Assembly: GCA_011109175.1 (NCBI GenBank)
Contig: RDEW01000025.1
Location: 217,990-281,989, forward strand
Direction of reading: 5' to 3'
DNA length: 64,000 nucleotides
DNA from: Dicyema japonicum
Taxonomy: Eukaryota > Dicyemida > Rhombozoa > Dicyemidae
The translations under genes were made by a program, and so were the position numbers. Position 1 is the first letter of the stretch. Each line of letters begins with the position of its first letter. Below are positions 18,986 through 30,680 of the stretch, in pieces. The notes beneath the pieces are model-generated. The model searched no databases, was not told where the DNA came from, and saw only the letters and a program-made list of their open reading frames with translations.

Positions 18986-21130
18986 GGATGAATGTCTACG
19001 CCTTTTGCTAACAGCTGCTTCTTGTCTTCAAAGCTAGTAACCAGGGCAGTCGATGACAATAGACAAGATGCCTGGATACGCCTTTCCTGCTTTGCACCTC
19101 TTGTCCTCGGATCACATCCGACCGAACTGAAAGAAGAGGCGCTCTCCAGTAATGGCAAGGTTCTTTCATTAACTAAAGAAACCCTTGAACCCTGTCGGAT
19201 CTACACGAGACAGATATTTGGAAGGACATTCCACATTTGGCAATCACCACAGATGATATACGATCTGCTATTTCATTTTTCCCAGGAAAAGCAGTGCTGG
19301 CTTGGACGGCTTACGTCCGAGCCATATGAAAGACCTTATTTCTTTCACGACCGCCGATATGAGGAACTCACTCATTAATTCAATAAAGACCCTTAGGGCT
19401 GATATCTCCGACAATGTCAAAAGATTCCTATTTGCATCAAAACTGATTGCCTTCAGAAAGCCTTGTATGGGTTAAGACCCATCGCTATAGGCAACGTATT
19501 CTGGCTCCTGACGGCGAAGATAGCTGCCAGAGCAGCGAGCAAGACTCTAAGCCTCCAACTGAGCCTTTCTCAACTTGGGGTTAGAATTCCTCATGGATGC
19601 GACCCAGTATTCACTCAATCAAGAACGTGGCTACCAGTCCGCCAGACACTACGAATCCTATAATTGTCAAACTGGACATCTAGCATCTCAGAATAATGAA
19701 ACTTGCATATTGCTTCCATGTACGCTGATATTCGGGCAACACATCGTCGAATCCAAGACTGGAGTTCAACAAGGTGACCCCCATGGTACCCTGTTCTTTG
19801 CCTTTGGCATCGACTGTGAAGCATCGACAATGCGAACACCATTGACCTACGGTACCTGGACGACGCGACCGTCGGAGGTAATGGGAACTTATGGTGGCGG
19901 AAGTCGAGTCTGCCATTCCTGCACTTGCGCTACTAGGGTTGAAACCGAACCCGTATAAATGTGAAATTATAAACGTTGCTTGCGGAGAGGAAGACTTCTG
20001 CCATGCAGTGGCTGCTATTTCTACTTATCTCCGCAATATCTCGGTCACTCAACTCGAAAATGTAATTTTTCTTGACTCTCCTCTTACTGCAATAATGTGT
20101 CAACTCTCCTGGAGGAAAAAAATACATCACTCCAATAATTCACATCAAAATTACAATCCCTGGACTCCTACATGTCTTTATTCTTTTCAGGAATTTTCAC
20201 CTTAGTCCACGACGTCTTTTTCTTCTACGGACTGCCCCATGTTTCACGAACATGAACTGTTTGAGAACCATCGACGAGAAGCTGAAGACTGCCGTTTAAG
20301 AAACGGTTAACATTTCTTTTGATAAAACTGGCTGGATCCAATGCAAACTACCTCTTCGCTAAGAAGGAATTGGAATACCCTCAGAACTAGAACTCGCCTT
20401 ACCGGCCTTTCTATCTTCAACATATGTTTCCAGTGGACTCACACCATTCCTAAGCTACTTTAACAGATCGGACGTTGAACCAGTGGTATGCATGGCTCGG
20501 GGAGTCTGGACGCGATGGTTGTTGGATTCCCGAAGAACGCTAATAAAGAACGAGAATGGGACAAGCTTTTGTGCTCAAAGATCATAGAAAAGATAAAACC
20601 TGTGCTTGATCAGCATTATCTGGTTTATCTGTCATCTGCTTCGACGAACGAGAGCGGAGCCTGGCTCAGAGCATTACCATGACACTACGCGATGAGGATT
20701 GAGGTTTCTGTCCGCCTCGGAACCCTAGACACGCCGCAATCAACGGAGTTATTGCTTGGAAACTTTTCCTTGGACTTGCTTAAGCCAACCGAAGACCAGA
20801 CGGAACCAGTCTCTTCCCATGGGAAAATGTTAAATACCTTGCCTGGGATGCCACCTATCGATAGTCTCTCTTCCTCCAACCTTACAACGACAGCAACTAA
20901 CCAGGCTCTGACTCGGAGAAGGCTCAGAACCTAAAGTTAAAGAAACTCGCATGTCTTGATGGACAGTTCAATTTCGAACCAGTGGCAGTGGAAACGTCAG
21001 AAATTATAGGAAGCAGGTCACTGATCCTGCTAAACAGGATCGGTTCGCTCATCGCGAAGAAGAATGATCGAGAGAAAGGAACTGGCTCATTGAGGGCATT
21101 TCCTGCAAATCGTCAGCTTAAACTCCATAT
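18986..21130 (+). mobile_element. Family W element, decayed RT plus nuclease-like domain
   Basis: Frameshifted plus-strand pieces follow the full family W order. They are the RT fingers (LRPIAIGNVFWLLTAKIAAR, then LSQLGVRIPHGCD ~19570), TGVQQGDP ~19760, and YLDDATVGG ~19850. The thumb region has WIQCKLPL and LELALPAFLSSTYVSS (~20330-20430). Then come SASTNESGAWLRALP ~20640, the nuclease-like RRPDGTSLFPW ~20790 and LAWDAT, then LKKLACLDGQFNFEPVAVET ~20940, ending IGSLIAKK. Many indels make it non-functional. Together with the 44.8-kb copy it defines the family's domain order. Confidence 0.85.
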
Positions 21131-21335
21131 TTTAGAAAAGTGGAGGATGATACCAAAGTAAATCTCGTGTTCTTTACAAGATTTTTGTTTATTAATGACT
21201 CAATCATATTAAAAAAAGCTTGAATGTTTCATCAAAGGGAGTGTCGGCTTCATCAAACACACGAAATTCAAAATTCTTTAATAGCAGGTAATCTGAATTT
21301 ATACCTTCCAAAAAGTAATCTGTGAGTTGTTATGA
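21131..21335. other. No gene seen
   Basis: Spacer without a recognised frame. Confidence 0.3.
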
Positions 21336-21880
21336 TTATATCTGCTTTTCTCGAGATGGCGACAAGACAACAGCAAAGTCCAGTCTAAAATATTCATTAT
21401 TAACTGACTTGTTTAGAAAATTTAGAGACAACTGAATATATTTGATACATAACTCCATTATAGGAGTCACAGTGAGGTATCTTGGAGGTAAACAACTACT
21501 TTGCCGTAATAGCGTCAATATCGGAGTCAAATATGCTAATGTTTTTCACATTCTAAAATAATTTATTTTCTACCTGGTTCGCCAACAAGCATTAAGTGTT
21601 GCAAGGAAAATATGGTATCTATTGCTTTACATTGCAGCTTCCACGGTTTCGTTATGTTCTGTTCTGCAAAATTTGTCTCTGCTTATTCTTTGTGCTTCAA
21701 ACCCACTTACTTGGTCAAATTCATATCTTGTTTCACATCTACTAATATTTAAAGGAGCCAATGGTTTTACGATGAAAACATCTGTATTGGCTTCATTTCT
21801 AGTACAATAAGAAACTAATTCCTTGTTAGCAAATGAATGTTTGTCCACGTGACAGGTCAAAATTTTCATTTTTTCCAACT
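21336..21880 (-). other. Unidentified coding-like region
   Basis: Minus-strand frames at 21627-21878 and 21336-21530 look coding in composition. Between them a third frame reads KAIDTIFSLQHLMLVGEPG. Short GT..AG segments could join them, but no arrangement is supported by a known family. LVGEPG is not followed by GK[ST], so I do not call a P-loop ATPase. Confidence 0.25.
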
Positions 21881-22500
21881 AACATTTTATTTTTAAGTGA
21901 CAATAGTTGTTCAAATGATAATCCTGATTAGTATTCCCATGTAGAATTCTGACTTAGATTTGATTGAAGTATTCCAAATATTCTCGTGTAGGGTTTACAC
22001 AGTTTCATCTCGATTGCTTTTTAAAAAATTATAATTATGCTTTTAATTTTTCATTATTTCAAAAAAATAATATTTAAATCTTTATTTGTTATCTGACTTT
22101 TATTTTGTCTGTGATTCTTGGTTTTAATAAATAAAATAAATAAATGTGTTATCTGACCAAGTGGAGATTAATCCAGGACGCCAAAATTAACAACATGGGA
22201 AAGCCTGTATGGACACTAAAATCACTTAATTTAGACGATAACTCTTTCATCTTTCTGTGGTTCTGAGGTTGATAAATAAAATTATGACCTGGTAGTATAT
22301 GGATTGTTGTTGTCGCTCCTATCGCAATTAGCTGTAGGATCGATTTCCATATCGTTACTTACCTGGTCGAGTGACTTCTTTATTCTCTGCCTTCTTTAAA
22401 TACTAAGAAAATATTATATTGCTTAAAGATCTATGTGTTTATGTTCCATCGATGAGGAGGCCTCCGTCTTGCAGTTGTGGGTTATTGAGATTCTCTTCTG
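21881..22500. other. No firm gene
   Basis: AT-rich. A minus frame near 21960-22010 (MKLCKPYTRIFGILQSNL) may belong to the candidate at 21336-21880. Confidence 0.25.
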
Positions 22501-22930
22501 ATGTCATGCCAGGTAAACATTATGTTGCTCGGTTATAGATCACTTGGGGTTTCCATGAAGATTTTGAATAACTTTGTCCAACATTTCCCTCTTATTAATC
22601 ATCCTGTTGACTCATTCTACCCCCTCAACCTGTGGTATCTGGATATTGCAGTTTTTGGAAGACCTCCAGATACTGTATTCCAGGATTTGGAGGTGATAAT
22701 TCCAGCCCTATCAAAAGCTGGACTGGAATTAAATTGCAGTTAATCCAAAATCCACATTTTGGACTTTCAGAAGTGAAGTATTCACAAGCTGTGTCATTTT
22801 AGCAAGTTTACTGCTGGAAGTATTTCCACGCCTGATGAAGACCTTATATTATTCGGATCCCCAATCACCATGCGTCTAATGGAGAGAGCTATACGAGAAA
22901 AACGACTGTTACTCAGAGAGACTCTAGACC
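22501..22930 (+). mobile_element. Family W RT fragment
   Basis: The plus frame reads LNLWYLDIAVFGRPPDTVFQ, then IIPALSKAGLELN, the active-site loop (WYLDD decayed to WYLDI) and following helix. Next, in another frame, comes LILFGSPIT and RAIREKRLLLRETLD, matching the post-RT segment of the 45.5-kb copy (YFLGCPLDEKEL). Confidence 0.75.
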
Positions 22931-23185
22931 AGGGATGTCAAACACCAAGGCCGCACAAATGATTGTTACATCGTTGACATCACTGGAGTAGTTGACATCA
23001 ATGGAGTAGCACAGCTAGAAGTTTTTATCATAGCCTATGACAGTGAATTTAAATTTATATAGACATTTCTCTCCATGTATATCTCTCATTGCTAATGTCC
23101 TGTAACACCCTTGTCAAGAGGATTCTACACTCCTGAATTCTCTACTGACAAGACGTCGTTTATGCTCGTGAGGCCTGGAGCCGTA
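22931..23185. other. No gene seen
   Basis: Unmatched sequence between two LINE fragments. Confidence 0.3.
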
Positions 23186-23642
23186 CCTATTAGTTTTCCC
23201 TTCCTTCCATGATCTCTCAACGGGTCTGGACGATGCCGTATTCCGAAAGTCATTTTAAGATCTGCTGGTGTCATCTAACCAACATTACTGTGCTTGCTTG
23301 TTCAGGAGCGGCTGTGCTTGGCTCAACGCCATTCCTAATGGAGTTTTGAGTACCTTTCTGGATGATGAATTAATCCGTACTGTTGCGTCACTAGTACCGA
23401 CACCTTCGCCCCTTGCAACCTACACCAGAGTGCCGTTAGAGCCTGTTCTGCCGCTGAGAGGACCAAAAGGTCAAATCAATCAAAGTACGCGGTCCTACCA
23501 AAGATTTTTTGCTCGTTGGAGATCCTACCATCATTTAAAGATCTCAAAGAAATCGGGAGACACCTCAACAAGAGGAGACCTTGATAGGATAAGGGACATG
23601 GCAAAGAGTAGCCAAAGATGGAAGAAGCTAACTAGTTTTTGA
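23186..23642 (+). mobile_element. Chimeric LINE remnant: family W C-terminal part plus APE-type tail
   Basis: The first part reads SGCAWLNAIPNGVLSTFLDD, then TDTFAPCNLHQSAV and SNQSKYAVLPKIF, as in family W, with the Cys motif and RPDG deleted. It then changes to TRGDLDRIRDMAKSSQRWKK, the C-terminal signature of APE-type LINEs. A recombination or nested insertion joins them. Confidence 0.65.
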
Positions 23643-24084
23643 TTTTCCATGTTGCGAATGTTTTGTCACGTGCCAATAATACACGTCGACATAATTGATG
23701 CACTCTCGAAATAGCAATAGAAATCATCTGGAATAGCCCTGTTTTCAATTTATTTCTAGAAACTGCACTAATTGACAGGATTTTACATAATTAAGGTCAA
23801 CAAGGTCAAAAAGTTCATTTTCTTGACAAAATAGGAATCAGCCAAATGGTTAGTTGTCTGATGAATTGAAGTAATTACATACTTCTATTGCACGAAATGT
23901 CTTGAAATCTGAATCATTATTTGGATTAAAGTCAGTGTTCAGTGCTGCGAACGAGCCATGGAGTGAATTCAAAAAAACTTGATTTGTTCATTTCACTAAT
24001 TTAAAAATTATTAATATAAATTCAAAAATAAAAAAAGTAAATTACATAATCAAATTAATAATTTGAACGGAACATATTTAAAAA
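23643..24084. other. Upstream region of the pyridoxal kinase gene
   Basis: AT-rich, no LINE motif. The first exon or the start codon of pyridoxal kinase may lie here, because no in-frame ATG was found directly before its first recognisable residues. Confidence 0.3.
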
Positions 24085-25234
24085 ATGTTACAAGCATCAG
24101 ATGCGGAAGCTTTTTATTATCAGAAAACAGAACCAGAGACACAAATGTGCTATCCATTCAGAGTACTACTATATTTTCGAATGTCGGAATAAAGGCAGCA
24201 TCTACAATTTATGAAGTTTAGTTGTCATTTAATTATTCAGTTGCTAAACTTAGAGTGGTGTGGACTGCCAACAGTTACCTACACCACACATACAGGTTAT
24301 TTTTCTACTATATTGAAGCTTATGAGTGTTACTCTGGGGTATTAAGCACAGCAGGGTCAATCGTTGCGCACTATGAGGCGATCTGCCTAAATGAAGTAAA
24401 TAAGTTCCATTACGTCACTACCGGTTATTTGTTTATGTCTCCATTTTTAACCGAGGCCGCTGTAGTGATCACACAAATGAAGAGCCACGACCCAAATGTT
24501 AAATTCAGTTATTATGTTCACATATTTTAGTCTGTGATCCTGTCATGGGCGACAATGGCCATTTTGTAATCGTGACATCTAAATCTTTAGTACGTTGACG
24601 AATCCCTCCAGTGGGGGTACATAGAGACATTGATTCCTCTTGCAGATTTTCTCACTCCCAACCTGTTTGAATTACAGTATTTGTTAGTCCTACTTTGTTA
24701 GAGTCCTCTCAAAACGAGTCTTGAAAGATTTAAACTCAGCATTCGATGCCATTAACTCTCTACATGACCTGGGTCCTCGTGTAGTGATACTAACAAGCAT
24801 GCCTTCAAGCGACAATTCCAAACTCAGTAGCTTACTATCACAGAAAATTGGAGGTATTTATATTTTTCACCTAAAGGATCTATTTACCGTTATGTCATTG
24901 AGTTCCCCAAAATAGAAACCAACTTCTGTGGATCCGGTGATACCTTTACTGGTCTGTTTGTCTCATGGCTTGACATTTTAGAAGGCGACGTTGTGGTACT
25001 ACAATACTAATTCACTCCTAGGAAGCTTTCGAAAAGAGTATTAATTCAATTCAATTGATTCTTCAATGCACATTTTCATATGCGGAGAGTAGTCTGGGTA
25101 TCATTTATATAGAAAATGGATTCTGCCACCAGAACTTAAATCTCAGATTGGTCCAGTCATCCAATCACATTGTTTCGCCTGTAATTTCCTTTAAAGTGCA
25201 GCAGTACAGAGAATATGCCGCTCTTTTGTCATGA
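24085..25234 (+). CDS. PDXK: Pyridoxal kinase, eight exons with seven ultra-short introns
   Basis: The enzyme phosphorylates pyridoxal, pyridoxine and pyridoxamine with ATP, in the cytosol, on the vitamin B6 salvage route. From residue 'VLSIQS' (24147) the exons are 24147-24215, 24241-24295, 24319-24507, 24531-24565, 24591-24682, 24702-24853, 24877-24989 and 25022-25234. Introns of 25, 23, 23, 25, 19, 23 and 32 bp all have GT..AG. The exons total 918 nt, a continuous 305-codon frame ending in TGA; animal family members are about 310 residues. Conserved parts are VLSIQS..IFSNVGIKAA (N-terminal substrate loop), THTAY, YVTTGY, CDPVMGDNG, LIPLADFLTPNLFEL, LGPRVVILTS and CGSGDTFTG (the GTGD-type catalytic loop). 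The start is uncertain: ATG 24085 is in another frame, so a first exon may be missing. Confidence 0.92.
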
Positions 25235-25337
25235 TTTTGTTGTCTGTTAAGAAATTTGTTGTTTTTAATTATCCAAACTCTTAGAACCTTTCTCCTCTTA
25301 GAAGAAGGATTATTAATTTTGCTCATTAGGTCAATAG

Positions 25338-25510
25338 TCACTTTTTCACAACCACTTATTAGAAAACTAGACACCTGCGGAGGGCTTATCGCGAGCTTCG
25401 ATTATTTGACAAACGACTTTAGTCTCTTCTGGTCCTCCACAGCCCGGACTTGTTAAGCATGTGTTCTCAATTTGGTCAACCGACTGCTCTGCTGATTCTT
25501 CATCCCGCAT
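25338..25510 (-). CDS. Unidentified small protein, two exons, tail-to-tail with pyridoxal kinase
   Basis: ATG at 25510 opens MRDEESAEQSVDQIENTC, and the frame continues with GGPEETKVVCQIIEARDKPS. A possible 20-bp GT..AG intron would lead to VVVKK and a stop at 25338. Alternatively the frame resumes at SGCEKVTIDLMSK... toward 25194, overlapping the end of pyridoxal kinase. Composition is coding-like (acidic, few stops), but I recognise no family. It converges on pyridoxal kinase with at most about 100 bp between them. Confidence 0.35.
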
Positions 25511-26079
25511 GTGCTTGGGAAACTTGAAATAAGTATTATATTATTGCATTTGTAAGAAGAGTGTTTAAATAAGCAGTTTAAAAAATCAAATTTTGATTTT
25601 TTACCCACATGGGCTGTCTCATATTGTCCCCATCTCTGGGATCTCTGAGATTTTGTATTAGTGCCTAGAAATGATTGGAAAGTTTTTGAAAGTAGTGGTC
25701 ACGCCACTTGACATGATGATATTGATCGAAATTTTCAGAAACTCAAATTCTTTAAATCTGCTTCACTCACTTTTTTGAAAATGTTTTTATTTGTTCAAAA
25801 CTTTTTTTAAATTAAAATCCGTCCATTTATCAGGAGTAATGATGTCATAACATACAGCATTGAGCTTTAATAAGTATATAGATTAAATGCTTACTAATTC
25901 AGTTTTTATGTTAATTTTATGACTACTGACAAGCTAATTCTTGCTAGCAGTTAGTTAATTATCCTTCAATTCATTAACTAATAGGCGGTCAGCGGCCTTC
26001 AAGTATAGGAGCAAAGTGCTCTTGGCGCCATTTTGTGCTGCGTGGCGGCTAATTGTTGAAGTTTTCTGTTTGTTCGTCT
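25511..26079. other. AT-rich intergenic stretch
   Basis: No gene recognised. Frames at 25955-26213 on both strands appear to be repeat sequence rather than genes. Confidence 0.3.
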
Positions 26080-26330
26080 GTTCCTCCTTTCTCTTTCTAT
26101 TAGAGTGGCGCCCATTGCCTGGCTGGCACAAAAAAGGAACATTTGCTTTCTTCCACTTCACTGGAGGGGTTTCCACAGCTGCAAGGATGGACGTCTTTTA
26201 CCCTTTATGTTGATTCCAGATGGACTCTGTTTCTGTAGAAGTGGGAAGTGGATACACTTAATTAGTTGTTTACGGGGACTTCTTTCACGGTGTATCTGGG
26301 GTTAATAAATTAAATTAATAAGATTCTTCC
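26080..26330 (+). repeat. Dispersed repeat, copy 1
   Basis: Similar in order and spacing to 56326-56580. Shared stretches include 'cttccacttcactggagggg' against 'tactccacttgaggggttcc', and 'tggactctgtttctgtagaa' against 'ggactctgttcttgtgacag'. Both end near 'tatc(t/c)ggg(g/a)(t/c)taata'. Length and dispersion suggest a short interspersed repeat; no internal promoter was identified. Confidence 0.55.
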
Positions 26331-26899
26331 AAATGAGTGCGGAGGGAGGATCAGAGAAAATCTCTACAAGAAAGATAGTTGGATCAGGGTAAGTGATCCA
26401 AGACTTTGAGTTTGGTTTAACTTTTAAATATTGAAAGCGAATCTTCAAGAAAAAATAAAGTTGGTTCAAACGGATTGACAGAGTGCGGAGAGCAAAACAT
26501 CGGATTAGGGAGCGAATCGCATGATAGTTGAGAGCGGGATGCGGAAGAAGAGTTTGAAGTGCCTGTATCGGAGGTCAAATATTCCGTAGATTAGTAGAAT
26601 TGGTCATAGTATAGGTGAGAAGGGGTAACGAGGTTGTCAGAAATTGAGGACATCCGATTAGTAGACTACTAGAAATTGGTATGGCTGTCGATTCCAAATG
26701 TTGGAGATCGACTTTGGTAAAGCAAACCAATAATAATCTTCTGATCGATATTCTGGATTCGATGGAGTTTGGTTACATTTGACGGAGAAAGGGAAGATAG
26801 CATACTCGTAAGATGTGAGTCGAAATTAAATGATTGTGATCTCCGTGTTAAATTTTAAAGAAGGGAATGTACTAAATTTTTTCAATAATTAATTATTAA
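26331..26899. other. No gene seen
   Basis: Purine-rich on the plus strand, without sustained frames. Confidence 0.3.
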
Positions 26900-27590
26900 A
26901 TTATACATAATTTATTGAACATTTTTTTGCCACGTGGGGCCATGTGGTCCTATGTGGCTAGTTGGTCAAAAATTATTTTCTCTCCCTCCGATAGCGTCAT
27001 TGGTTCCACCTTACTGAGGAGAGGCCTGCATCAAGAGGATCCAACTATTCTTTCTCCGGGGGACAATGTCGTTACCTGGAGACAGTTCCGTAACGCTGAT
27101 CAGCCAGGGTTCAAAGCATTCATTGGAATTCGCAAATTTTGCTTGGTCTTGGCATGATGATACTGCTTTATTCGTTCCTCTTAGGCTGTGAGTTTTCTTG
27201 AAACCGTCCAAGAAAGTCATTCCATATTTTTTCTCTATACAATACTCTCCAAGGTTTTCTTGATGACGGTTGATTGGATATATTCTCGAATTGGAACCTC
27301 CACCTTAAGGGAATTGTGATAGGGTTTGTAGAATTTGCTCACAACACCATCCCATGTTAGTACAATTGGCTAATATCAACTTTACATTGGCAAGCAAGTC
27401 ATATTTGTGTAGCTTTACAACCTCGACTTCTTCAACGTCTGTTGAGAAGTGATTCCCACTTCGATGAGCGTAGTTAAGTTTCTCATTTTGTCCATACGAA
27501 AATATCTATTTTGTTGTTTTGTATTTTCGTGTCTGTGCTTATTGTTGTATCCACTCGAATGTCTCTAATCCATGATTGCTACGACAAATA
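26900..27590 (-). mobile_element. Decayed R4-like element, endonuclease end
   Basis: Minus-strand frames collinear with the intact element at 9.4-12.3 kb. They are IRDIRVDTTI with KIDIFVWTK (against NTRVQIKVD..KPDIVVHDK), TLIEVGITSQ (identical in the core to IEVGITSQ), VVKLHKYDLLANV (KKRKYDFLANE), PIVLTWDGVVSKFYKPY (PIVMTWEGIATKYHKGY) and YIQSTVIKKTLES (YLQSTVLKRTLES). Frameshifts separate them. The PD of the nuclease has become ID. So the family has at least two copies here, one decayed and 5'-truncated. Confidence 0.82.
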
Positions 27591-28871
27591 ACACAATTCT
27601 GATTTCGAAAAGACTCCTGATCCTCGTGCTCATCCCCTTCGATCCCTACAAATAGTAAAGTGCTCAGTGCTTGCTGTAGCTCGATTTCTGCGGTGTTACC
27701 ATCAGTCACTGGATCTGTGCTAATCTGTGTATTCTCAGATGTCATACCGCGCTAATAAATTTAATAAATGAAAGTCCCACTTGCTATTATGTCGCAGGCT
27801 TTGATCTTTATGGCATCATTATCATTACTCGCTAATTCGAATCGTAGATGAAGCCAGCTTCCCACCTCCTTGGTTCAAGATATCGCTGTGAACGATATGG
27901 ATCTCTGTTCATTGTATCTTCCCTGGTCTGTCTTAACATTTTCACTTTTTCTGTGTTACCTATTGAGAATATAGTCCTCCCACGGCTTCATCCATTTAAG
28001 GAGAGAAAAGTTTTGATTATCTTGAAGTCCCTTTTTGAGGTGGTAGACCAAATATGGTCTGTCTTTTTTACTCGTGATTTAAAAATATGGATTACTGCGA
28101 GAGGATCCCAGGATAATAGCACGGAATAGTGTATCAGTAGAGAGGTGTATCTTAGTTACAGGTTTCCCTAATGTATTTCTCTTTCGAAGACTTTGTATGT
28201 GTCGTCCCCAGGAAAAGATCCAAGTCTTAAAAGAGAACATCACTCGATCTCTTACCATATAGCATTAGCTCTCTCCTCCCTAGCACATTCATAGAATATC
28301 TATTCCAATGATTTGGATAAGTACACAGGGCTATCTCTTATGTCCTTCTCCAGTCAATTATTTAAAAATCACATAATTCCTATTCTCATCCCGTGATGCT
28401 GGAAATACAGTGGAAATAATCTCGTAGTCCTCTATTCCCTCGCTATGAGTAATGACATCCTTTACAACGTGCTCAGGTCAGTAGTATGGCATCTTGCTTG
28501 GGATGCAGTTAATAGAATATCGCTAATATACCTTAAAAGATGAATAGTGAGTAACTATCCTTGATCTCCCAGGATATTCAGACTGGATAATCTCCTTGTG
28601 GTGCTCAATGCATTACCGTCCTTCAGAAATCCTGAGAATCTTCATTTGAAATATCCTATATATTAATAAAGCATTTAAAAAACAAAATCCAAAAATCAGA
28701 CAAATCCACTAATCCCCATTATTTGTGCCAGAGAAATTCCCCATGCGTGCAATCCTTGAGGTCACCAAGTCTATTTAATGTTTTGTAGAAATCCAATATA
28801 ATTCAAACTATCCTCCAAAATCATTTCAATACTTCTTATAAGGTTATCCTCACGTGTTGGAAGTAGACTAT
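27591..28871. other. Unresolved stretch
   Basis: A 68-codon minus frame (27539-27745) and a 93-codon plus frame (27848-28129) show no domain. The first overlaps the R4-like remnant in another frame and is probably a shadow. Confidence 0.3.
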
Positions 28872-29086
28872 TCAATTTTCAAGAATAGCAGACATTAAGG
28901 GATCATTTTCTAGTTCAAAGATGTCAACATCATTAAATGGACTATTGTCTGGAAACATCTTAAATTTGGGCAATTCTTTTTTATATGTAATTTACGCTGT
29001 CGATTATCTTTATTCTGTATCACTTCCAGGTTCTTCCGTGTTTTGCGTATAGTAGCATTCGAACCCGATGTTGGCATAGCAAACAT
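28872..29086 (-). CDS. Unidentified protein, C-terminal exons
   Basis: From ATG 29086 the frame reads MFAMPTSGSNATIRKTRKNL, then EVIQNKDNRQ. After a 20-bp GT..AG intron (28976-28995) it continues LPKFKMFPDNSPFNDVDIF and ends ELENDPLMSAILEN. Joined length is 195 nt, 64 residues. The frame stays open for at least 35 codons upstream of this ATG (...LLFRIQEHNEDIEYTKFCI), so this is likely the 3' part of a longer gene beginning near 29.2 kb. Composition is coding-like and acidic at the end. No family recognised and the splice is not checked by homology. Confidence 0.42.
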
Positions 29087-29239
29087 TATACAAAATTTAG
29101 TGTATTCAATGTCTTCATTGTGTTCTTGAATACGAAAAAGGAGAGATGATTGCGAAAGATGTAACTTATTATTAATAGCACTTTCGAATAACCAAAAATG
29201 TAATTTATTTAATTAAGGTTCCGCTTGTGCCGTATTTTT

Positions 29240-29620
29240 CTTCAGGTTATTCTTTCTCCCACAATTTTCTTAACTAACTTCCTCCATGCTCCACGGTTAC
29301 AGGCAATTATTCTGAGCGTATCCAGATTATCTCCTGTTTTTAGCTTTCGTCTTACATTAGTCAGGTCCTTGTATAAAACCTCTGGCGAAGTTATGCGAGG
29401 TCTTCCACGGAACGAGGTATTCACTTCTGGGCAGAAATAGTTCTCCATTGCTATTTTAGCAGGCGTCATCTGTTTCATCCGAATTTTTTTGGCCAGTTGA
29501 TGCCGAGCAACAGTCGGAGTTGTTTACGATGGAAGGCATCTAGTTTGTCCATTACATTGGTTGAGCTGGTGACGTGGCTCTATTGCACACATGTCTTTTT
29601 CGTGCTTTTCTTCGGGATCT
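29240..29620 (-). mobile_element. APE-type LINE C-terminal fragment
   Basis: The minus frame includes HQLAKKIRMKQMTPAKIAME, then SFRGRPRITSPEVLYKDL and LDTLRIIACNRGAWRKL. RGRP.T..., a DL helix and A.NR..WR.L are the C-terminal tail of APE-type LINE proteins. Only the tail remains. Confidence 0.65.
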
Positions 29621-30089
29621 CTCACTAGATGTAACTAACTATATTATAAATTAGTAAAATTGATGATTTTTGTATATCTTCATCAATTTTAGGTTTTTAT
29701 GATTTCAAGGGCGGATTAGAAACCACAAAGACCGGTAACAAAGTTAGAAGAGGTCAAAATTTTGATTATTAACGTTAAATGATATTTTGAGAATCAATCC
29801 AAGGACCACGTTCAGGGTACCCAAAATAAAAGGTCGAGACTTGTATTTATGTTAAAATAAGAATTCGGGGATCTTTGTGAGGTTGATGCCACAAAGGATA
29901 GTAGATTACATAGAATCAGTTAAATTGTAGTAACAGAAAATCCAAATTAAGAGAATCTATGATGACAAAATATATTATTTTTAACTGAAATCCGGGATAT
30001 TTAAAAAACATTTATAATTTAACACAATATAAAATTCAAATTAAAATTTAATAAATAATTTTTTCGAAAAAAGGTTTATTTATTAAAAC
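29621..30089. other. AT-rich, no gene seen
   Basis: Many stops in all frames. Confidence 0.4.
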
Positions 30090-30680
30090 ACTAGAATCGT
30101 TTGGATCCCCACTGAGAGACACATCATAAAAAGGAAAACAATTGCAAGAGTAGCAATGTAAAAACTCAAAAAGGGATGGCTGAAGGTATTTGATGTTGAA
30201 TGCATTTTGAAACCAATATAAAATACTGGTACTTCGGCCTGTTCGAGTTCTGAATCCATGGCTCTCGATGCGTTTCACAGAAAACAGCTTAGAGTGTTAT
30301 TTGGCATGCAATGGCCTGCCAGAATCTCGAATGTTGGAATTTATAAAAAATGCAAGAGTAGGTTTCTAAGCCCGGACATCACTGACGCCCAGTAGAGACT
30401 ATTCGGACTCATCCTGCGTATGAATCTTGCTGCCCCAGCGAATGTGGCGATGGACGGTCACTTCATGTTCGAGGGGAAATGCTTCCGAGACTTAATAAGG
30501 ATAATACTCTCTATCATACAGCAAAAGACCTCCAAAGAGTTAGTGAAGCCTAAAGACAAAAGACGATCTGGACGAGCTGAGATCAATTGCATGTAACTGT
30601 GGAGGATGGAAGAGACTAACTAATAAAACTGTTTCTTCTGTTGCACATGGTTTGCTATAACCATTATGGCAAGGCCATAA
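30090..30680 (+). mobile_element. APE-type LINE C-terminal remnant
   Basis: The plus strand carries the same post-RT segment as 16090-16230, then FHRKQLRVLFGMQWPARISN and GIYKKCKSRFLSPDIT. These match the RRQLR.LFG..WPARISN..LYKKC tail of APE-type LINEs. Indels follow at 30400-30600 (RLFGLILRMNLAAPANVAMD). Confidence 0.75.

Noticed and set aside
21600-21700. LVGEPG as a Walker A motif of an AAA+ protein
   Set aside because: No GK[ST] follows in any plausible splice, and no Walker B was found.
25955-26213. Overlapping open frames on both strands
   Set aside because: They fall at the edge of a dispersed repeat and show no domain.
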